Origin: Alphaproteobacteria bacterium
Lineage (GTDB): Bacteria > Pseudomonadota > Alphaproteobacteria > Rhizobiales > JAJFHC01
Length of the DNA: 64,000 bases
Reading direction: 5' to 3'
NCBI GenBank assembly: GCA_021775805.1
Contig: JAJFHD010000090.1
Coordinates: 1-64,000, forward strand
The notes beneath the pieces are model-generated. The model did not search any database. It saw nothing but the letters and a program-made list of their open reading frames with translations, and was not told the DNA's origin. Below are positions 59,401 through 64,000 of this stretch, one piece after another (positions within the stretch are counted from its first letter, which is position 1; each line of letters begins with the position of its first letter). The position numbers and the translations under genes were made by a program.

Positions 59401-60372
59401 TTGTCGTCGGACGGTTCGTTTTTGGTAACCACGTCCAGTGACCGTTCTCCGCGCGTATGGAACATGTCTACAGGAGAACAGGTGGCATTATTGGCTGGCC
59501 ACGATGATGGTGTCGCCGCCGTCGCAATCGCCCCGGACGATTCATTTGTCGTTACCGGTTCTTACGACAAAACTGCACGAGTCTGGCGTACATTCAAAAG
59601 TCGACAAGCACTTGTGGATCATGCCAAAAATGTTGTGCCTCGCTGTCTCACAGCCAGCCAGAGAAGAAAGTATTTCCTGAGTCCAGATCCTCCCGATTGG
59701 TGTCGGTCAATGCAAAAGTGGCCGTACGATCCGTTGGGGCTAATAGTACAAGGTGCCAATTTGCTTCGAAATGGTTGGATCGACAGAGCGGAAGTAATTT
59801 TTAAAGAGGCATTGAACTTGAAGCCCGACTTGTTCGGTTATGTCAACGAATTAAGACACACGGAATATGAGAAACTGATAACAAATTCTTTGGATCTAAA
59901 TCTCATTGAAGATGCGGAATATGCCTTGAATTTGATCTCTGGCATTGACCCTCATCCGAAGAATGTACCTGAATTGAAGAGAAGAGTGGCTGAGGCCTTC
60001 AATAAAGAAGCGTGGAATCTGTTTCTTCAAAAACAGTATAGTTCTGGACTCGTTGCAGCAAAAAGTGCCGTGTCACATTTTCCTGATAGTGCTAATTTTC
60101 TGGATACTAGAGGCCAGATCTTCCTGGCTCTGGATCGTCATCAGGACGCGATCAGCGATCTTAGCAAGGCGGTGGACAGCGGCATTTCGTCATCGGCTAC
60201 ACACTTTTCGCTCGGTCGTGCCTACGAAAGTTCTGACCAGGACGATCTCGCGCTGCAGCACTACAAGAAGGCGCTGGAATTAACGGCTGGCAATAGTGCT
60301 TTTGAGAAATCTGCACGAGCAGGAGCGCTGGAGCGCTTGTCCGAATTGGAGTCCCAGAGATACCGCAAGTAG
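56473..60372 (+). CDS. TIR - transmembrane - WD40 - TPR protein
   Basis: This 1299-residue protein has an N-terminal TIR domain (residues about 12-140) with the NADase-type motif SASSKVCAWEIEQA, where E84 is the expected catalytic Glu. A transmembrane helix follows at about 211-232 (FWMGGAFAVAVVTTGLAGFA) and a coiled stretch at 235-275. About 16 WD40 repeats run from residue 335 to about 1035 (repeating GH...SPD.SFVVTGS.D.TARIWD), then a linker with LTASQRRKYFLSPDPPDW and a TPR-rich C-terminus (for example FNKEAWNLFLQKQYSSGLVA). The probable topology puts TIR inside and the propellers outside, or the reverse. TIR enzymes often consume NAD in defence. Base composition is AT-richer than neighbours, which suggests horizontal transfer. 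Confidence 0.88.
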   Translation: MELKSKGVRKTKVFISYSRQDRQFATKLFDALEATDGLEVFRDTEDILPTEEWRHRLQQLIGEADTIVFALSPDSASSKVCAWEIEQAENLNKRIAPIVIKDVDSNQIPQGLTKYNYIFFTENDDFENALCHLIQALNTDIDWIREHTRLGEFARRWDAQRKSGVQPLRGKELTEAEDWLARQPDNAPSPTLLHREYIAFSRRSATQRQRFWMGGAFAVAVVTTGLAGFAYLQRDTAITAQLQEARQRELAQKNEKRANMQEQIAKRERDAALLSQSKFLSNLATNETLAGDAATGLLLALEATPDSKSADQTQQNRPFWGPSELALDSSARANKELFVLSGHRKGLNSIAFSPDGSFVVTGSPDHTARIWDTTTGLEKFILAGHTNTVSSVAVTPDSSKVVTGSDDHTARIWNAKTGALIATLEGHELWVHDVAVSPNGRFIVTASEDETVRIWDTMTGKELAVARGHQGGVTRVIVSSDSSFFVTAAGHLTGQSDTTARIWDARTGVQLAVLDGHNNGILSLALSPDNSFVVTGSGDMEGSTDNSARVWDTKTGKLTHLLGGHESAVQTVAVSPNGKLIVTATGGQPSASQTVRIWDAENGQLRAILKGHESPIQSIVISPDSKLLFTASGENIDDVIEDSTLRTWDIETATQRSVFRGHKSTIMKMSLSSDGRSIATASWDGTARILSTGSGREHSVIRGYSSSIRNHDEWVGSVAVAPDSSFVVTGAGNINSVDGTARIWDVARRTIRAVLEGHSGAVESVAVSPDSSFVVTASRDGTARLWSSITGAERFVFNGHSGVIEDMAIAPDGTYVLTGSYDNSARIWDTASGKIRHVLNGHSGHVTAVAIAPDSSFVVTGSGDNTVRIWDALTGRERSNIAAHDSTVMSVAVSPDSTFVVTAGWDKKVKVWDAESGAHRVTLLGHEDSVWKAVVSPDGAKIVTVSTDTTARVWDRKSGQTELILSGHGQGLLNVALSSDGSFLVTTSSDRSPRVWNMSTGEQVALLAGHDDGVAAVAIAPDDSFVVTGSYDKTARVWRTFKSRQALVDHAKNVVPRCLTASQRRKYFLSPDPPDWCRSMQKWPYDPLGLIVQGANLLRNGWIDRAEVIFKEALNLKPDLFGYVNELRHTEYEKLITNSLDLNLIEDAEYALNLISGIDPHPKNVPELKRRVAEAFNKEAWNLFLQKQYSSGLVAAKSAVSHFPDSANFLDTRGQIFLALDRHQDAISDLSKAVDSGISSSATHFSLGRAYESSDQDDLALQHYKKALELTAGNSAFEKSARAGALERLSELESQRYRK

Positions 60373-60471
60373 CTTGGAAGCCAAATTAAGTTTTCATTGG
60401 AATTTGAAATTACGCTGGAACCGGCTCCTCATGGTGTATTCTACTTTGAATTCCGTCTCGCGCGCTGTTCT

Positions 60472-61101
60472 TCAATCTCCATAGGCACGCCGATGTCCCG
60501 GTCGAAGCATCAACCGTTCGTAATATGCATCGAGAACCGGGTAGTTGCCGTCCATCAGACCGACGTGTCTTGCCATGAAGCAGCTATGGCCTACCAGAAT
60601 GTCTGCGCCTGAAAAGTCTTTGCCAAGCAAATAGTCGCGGTCGCTGAGCGCCTTTGACAGGACGTCGGCCCGGATGTTGAAATCATATCGCCCGCGTTCA
60701 GCCAGCCCGGCCTCGTGAAGCGCGCCGGGTGGGCGCATGTGTTCAAGCGGCCGTAATGTGTTGTCAAAGAACATCATGATGGCGGGATCCATTTCCGATG
60801 CGGCGAACACGCACCATTGATAGTACGTGGCGCGCTCGGCCGTTCCAACCGGGGGAGCCAGTTCCTTTTGTGGATGCTCGTCGATCAGTTGCAGAACAAT
60901 CGCAACCGACTCGAACATGGAGTAGGTGCCGGTTGTGAGCGCCGGCACGACGCCCAAAGGATGAATCTTGCGGTAGTCGTCGGAATCCTGCTGTCCTTGC
61001 GAAAGCTCGACGATGTGGCTCTCGTAGGGGAGTTCCAGTTCCTCAAGAGCCCATTTGGCACGCTGCGACCGGGTCGGCGGATACTCATGGAGTTCTATCA
61101 T
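60472..61101 (-). CDS. glutathione S-transferase family protein
   Basis: This 209-residue protein has a thioredoxin-like N-terminal domain (residues 1-78; IELHEYPPTRSQRAKWALEE, and the cis-Pro and glutathione-contact segment GVVPALTT, then FESVAIV). A helical C-terminal domain follows (about 88-209). It resembles the glutathione transferases of detoxification rather than YghU. ATG 61101 follows AAGG seven bases upstream; the longer frame to 61305 runs into the next gene. It converges on the TIR gene with a 99-base gap in which no terminator hairpin was seen. Confidence 0.9.
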   Translation of the reverse strand: MIELHEYPPTRSQRAKWALEELELPYESHIVELSQGQQDSDDYRKIHPLGVVPALTTGTYSMFESVAIVLQLIDEHPQKELAPPVGTAERATYYQWCVFAASEMDPAIMMFFDNTLRPLEHMRPPGALHEAGLAERGRYDFNIRADVLSKALSDRDYLLGKDFSGADILVGHSCFMARHVGLMDGNYPVLDAYYERLMLRPGHRRAYGD

Positions 61102-61207
61102 GGTAATGCCTTCAGGTTTCATCACGTCGCACCGGTTGTTGGGGCGCCGCGGCATTCCAGTTGGCAGGAAGCGTAACACAGCCGGCGTGATGTAACCGGA
61201 GACAAAT

Positions 61208-62416
61208 TCAGTAGCGGACCCGATCGACGGAGCGCCAGCCATAAACCGCGAGGTTCTGCCGGGCCGCCGGTGTGATCGTTCCGGTGACCCGGAATTCGGC
61301 GCCATCCATCTGGTCCTGCCGCCTGAGGTCCTCGGTTACGGACCGTATCAGCTGGGCGGATGTTTCCGTCCATGCGAACTCGTCCAGAGGGAATATCCCG
61401 ACCACCCGCCCGGTTGCGGTCCGGTTGAACGGAAAACCTTTCAACATAACGAAAGACCGAAGCGGGGTGATGGACTTGTGATAGGCCACCAGCTGGTCCA
61501 CGCGTCGACGCTGGAAGATGGCCACGTCCCTGGTTGGTGCTTGCGCCAGTCTGGCAACGAACGCATCAAGCCCGTGAATGCCGGCAAGAAAACTCAGCGA
61601 CGTTGCAATCGCTGTCTGGTCGGTGGGCGTGTAGACCCTGTTGCCCAGAAAGGACCTGGTCGTTTTGTCCGAGATTCCGAGTTTTTTGAGCTTAGCCTGG
61701 TTCATTTCCTGCAACTGGGCGGCTGTCTTGTCGCGCACCAGGGCTCTCACGTTGCCTGCAGTGGAGACGCCGGATGCGGCCATACCGGCAGCACCGGGCA
61801 CCTGGGTCAGGGCTGCGGCGACGGTAATCTCACCCGCCGCTCCCGCCTGACCAAGATCGTTCAGGCGCTTCGCCAGGGGCGGAAAGTCAGTGTACGGGTC
61901 GACGCCCAGATCGAATGCCAGTTGCCGTTTGACCTTGCTGACCCCCAGGGCACTCGCGATCGTGCCGTCGGGGTTGCTGTCCGGATTGTTAATGCCGGCG
62001 CCGATCCGGTCAAACCACTCGTTGATGCCGGTTGCGGTTTCGTCCAGCGTTTCGACCGGTTTGGTGACCAGGCCGCCGACAAACTCGAAGGGCGCCGCGA
62101 CGGCCCGCGAGAATCCCGCGCCGTAGGTTTCCAGTCCGTTGAATTGTTTCAGGGCCGCGAGCGCCCGCAACTCGGAAAGCCTGATCTTGAGCAGTCCGTC
62201 GCCACGGACCTGGAAATCGCCGTAGGCGGTGTGGAGGCGATAGTTGCGCAAGAAACCGTCGCCCATGACCGGGCCCTCAACCCGGTAGTTCACGCCGGCC
62301 GCGTCCGTTCCCAGAAGAACTGCGGGGTCGTGCCGGGTCTGGGGCTCCAGAGCGGTTGCGTAACAGACGTTGGCAGCAAACGTGAAGCAAACAACGATTA
62401 GCAGTCTTGAGAACAT
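61208..62416 (-). CDS. secreted protein of unknown function
   Basis: This 402-residue protein begins with a signal peptide (MFSRLLIVVCFTFAANVCYA, residues 1-20). The rest is a mixed alpha/beta sequence with an Asp/Asn-rich stretch (NNPDSNPDGTI near residue 145) and a C-terminal half of moderate conservation (for example GFPFNRTATGRVVGIFPLDE). I recognise no family. It should be exported to the periplasm or envelope. The start at ATG 62416 was chosen for the signal peptide; ATG 62443 and a longer frame to 62572 are possible. It is divergent from the class V aminotransferase gene (245 bases apart) and lies 106 bases upstream of the GST gene on the same strand. Confidence 0.7.
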   Translation of the reverse strand: MFSRLLIVVCFTFAANVCYATALEPQTRHDPAVLLGTDAAGVNYRVEGPVMGDGFLRNYRLHTAYGDFQVRGDGLLKIRLSELRALAALKQFNGLETYGAGFSRAVAAPFEFVGGLVTKPVETLDETATGINEWFDRIGAGINNPDSNPDGTIASALGVSKVKRQLAFDLGVDPYTDFPPLAKRLNDLGQAGAAGEITVAAALTQVPGAAGMAASGVSTAGNVRALVRDKTAAQLQEMNQAKLKKLGISDKTTRSFLGNRVYTPTDQTAIATSLSFLAGIHGLDAFVARLAQAPTRDVAIFQRRRVDQLVAYHKSITPLRSFVMLKGFPFNRTATGRVVGIFPLDEFAWTETSAQLIRSVTEDLRRQDQMDGAEFRVTGTITPAARQNLAVYGWRSVDRVRY

Positions 62417-62661
62417 CACCGTAGGGACCCCTGGTATCGTCATCCCGCCGGTCCGTCTGGGTTTTGACCGGGTGTGTGACGTTTCGAATTGCCGATGCAT
62501 TCCGGGACCGCTCACAACGGCTGATCCCGCAAACACACATTTATCGATGATTAGGGTTAAATATTCGTACATTCTGGGCTAAGCAAGCAGCCGGTCGGCC
62601 ATTGTCCGGCTGATCGTTTCTGCACAATCATCGCTTTACGCCTTCACACCGGAGCCCTGTC

Positions 62662-63930
62662 ATGTCCTTTGATGTCGAACTTGTACGGTCACAGTTTCCA
62701 GCACTCGCTCTGACGGACGAGGGCAGGCGGCGTGTGTATCTGGACAATCCGGCGGGAACCCAGGTGCCACAGCAGGTCGTCGACCGCATGGTGTCCTGCA
62801 TGACACGGTCAAATTCCAATCTCGGTGGGTTCTTCCCCACGACAATCCAGGCCGGTGAGATCGTCGAACAGTCTCATGTGGCCATGGCGGATTTCGTAAA
62901 CGCTGACAGTGCCGATGAAATCGTTTTTGGCCAGAACATGACGACACTGACATTTCACATTTCACGCTCGATTGGACGAATGACAAAACCGGGCGACGAG
63001 ATTGTCGTCACCCGCATGGATCATGACGGCAACATCGCCCCCTGGCTTGCCCTGGCGGAAGACCATGACCTGGTGATCCGTTGGTTCGACTTCGATCCCG
63101 ATAGTTTCGAATTCGATGTCGATGCCTTCGACGATGTCCTCAGCGATCGCACCAGGCTGGTGGCGCTGACCTATGCCAGCAACCTCACAGGCACGCGGAA
63201 CGATGTCAAAACCCTGATCGCCAAGGCGAAGGCCGCGGGTGCGCTGACTTACATCGACGCTGTCCAGTTTGCGCCCCACGGTCTGATTGATGTCCAGGAC
63301 CTGGGGTGCGATTTTCTGGTCTGCTCGCCCTACAAGTTCTACGGACCCCATCAGGGTGTCCTTTGGGGCCGCCTCGATCTCATGGAACAACTGATCCCCT
63401 ACAAGGTCCGGCCGGCGTCGGCGCATTCTCCGGGCAAGTTCGAAACCGGAACCCTCAGTCATGAAGGCATGGCGGGCACACTTGGGGCGGTCGAGTACAT
63501 CGCCTGGCTCGGCGAAACCGCGGGTTCGCCGGCCATTGCCGTCGATCAAAGCGCCAATCGGAGGCGGCAGGCGGTTGCCGCGGGCATGGCGGCCATGACC
63601 CGCCACGAAAACGGCCTCACCGCGCGCCTGATTGGAGGACTGTCGGACATCCCCGGACTGAAGGTCCAGGGCATCACCAACCTCAATCGCCTTGAGCATC
63701 GCGTGCCGACCGTATCGGTGACCGTCGACGGTCATCGCCCGGTCGATATCGCAAAATCACTGGCGGCACAGAACATCTTCGTCTGGAACGGACACAATTA
63801 TGCACTGGAAGTCGTCCGCAAACTCGGTCTGGAATCATCGGGCGGCGTCGTCCGCATCGGCATGGCGCACTACAACACAGAACAAGAGATTGACGAGGCG
63901 ATCGAAGCCGTCAGAGCAGCCACGCGATAG
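62662..63930 (+). CDS. cysteine desulfurase-like class V aminotransferase fold protein
   Basis: This 422-residue protein resembles the cysteine desulfurase-like branch of PLP-dependent class V enzymes. The opening YLDNPAGTQVPQQVVDRMVS and the later segment YIDAVQFAPHGLIDVQDLGC fit the family, with the likely PLP Lys K225 in SPYKFYGPHQGVLWGR. The C-terminal region has EHRVPTVSVTVDGHRP and ends in a helical tail. Relatives of this subgroup (VC1184-like) have unknown physiological role; some act on cysteine or selenocysteine-like substrates. It is the last gene in the window and a single-gene unit. The start ATG has GGAG nine bases upstream. Confidence 0.88.
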   Translation: MSFDVELVRSQFPALALTDEGRRRVYLDNPAGTQVPQQVVDRMVSCMTRSNSNLGGFFPTTIQAGEIVEQSHVAMADFVNADSADEIVFGQNMTTLTFHISRSIGRMTKPGDEIVVTRMDHDGNIAPWLALAEDHDLVIRWFDFDPDSFEFDVDAFDDVLSDRTRLVALTYASNLTGTRNDVKTLIAKAKAAGALTYIDAVQFAPHGLIDVQDLGCDFLVCSPYKFYGPHQGVLWGRLDLMEQLIPYKVRPASAHSPGKFETGTLSHEGMAGTLGAVEYIAWLGETAGSPAIAVDQSANRRRQAVAAGMAAMTRHENGLTARLIGGLSDIPGLKVQGITNLNRLEHRVPTVSVTVDGHRPVDIAKSLAAQNIFVWNGHNYALEVVRKLGLESSGGVVRIGMAHYNTEQEIDEAIEAVRAATR

Positions 63931-64000
63931 ATTGGTCTGTTGCCAACGCCCCGGCGCTACGGTGTTTCTGCATTCGGCTGGCTGAAACAGATCCGGTTGC
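63931..64000. other. window end after the desulfurase-like gene
   Basis: Seventy bases after the last stop. Frames here are incomplete and cannot be judged; nothing is called. Confidence 0.3.

Noticed and set aside
1..64000. CRISPR array, transposase, integron or replication origin
   Set aside because: No regularly spaced repeats, DDE or integrase motifs, attC sites or DnaA-box clusters were noticed when reading the window.

Overview
The window is chromosomal DNA from an alphaproteobacterium. It is GC-rich (roughly 60 % in most genes by eye) and carries families typical of Hyphomicrobiales/Rhodobacterales-type bacteria: IalB, DUF2937, TadG, Rieske oxygenases, methylamine-type demethylating enzymes and a GlxA-type regulator. 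No rRNA, tRNA, CRISPR array, transposase or prophage core gene was found. Placement below class level is not possible from the sequence alone.

Layout. 1-12.3 kb holds mixed metabolism: a 2-hydroxyacid dehydrogenase cut by the window edge, an ATP-grasp enzyme, a phytanoyl-CoA dioxygenase-like protein, the tRNA-modifying methyltransferase MnmD (apparently started at AUA), a three-part lysophospholipid transporter/acyltransferase/acyl-ACP synthetase, a PhoD-like phosphatase, an amidase and an IalB protein. 12.3-21.6 kb holds envelope and sensing genes: a FixH-like protein, an orphan TadG, two soluble chemoreceptors (one paired with a separate PAS protein), an SMI1/KNR4-like protein, a small NrtS-like membrane protein, an ornithine-cyclodeaminase-family enzyme, three tandem secreted tail-collar-domain proteins and a DUF2937 protein. 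21.7-28.9 kb is an amine-demethylation island (Rieske oxygenase, HAD hydrolase, two FAD amine dehydrogenases, one with a folate domain) ending in a possible small secreted peptide. 28.9-33.9 kb is a LysR-controlled unit: LysR, divergent micro-ORF, EamA transporter, mandelate racemase-like enzyme, Rieske oxygenase and RidA. 34.1-45.2 kb carries single metabolic genes, an autotransporter and a trimethylamine-dehydrogenase-like flavoprotein.

45.5-52.2 kb is a compact five-gene operon: a coiled-coil protein, an uncharacterised protein, an AAA+ ATPase, a second uncharacterised protein and a membrane-anchored DUF2333 protein. It reads as one ATP-driven, envelope-linked machine and is one of the two best candidates for an undescribed system. 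52.5-56.1 kb has a PilZ protein, YghU, an isochorismatase-like hydrolase divergent from a GlxA-type regulator, and a small ACT-like protein. 56.5-60.4 kb is the other main candidate: a 1299-residue TIR - transmembrane - sixteen-WD40 - TPR protein in AT-richer DNA, probably acquired and probably a conflict or defence protein. The window closes with a glutathione transferase, a secreted protein of unknown function and a class V aminotransferase-fold (cysteine desulfurase-like) protein.

All family calls were made by reading motifs and from memory of families; no database search was run. Start codons were chosen by ribosome-binding site and family length where possible.
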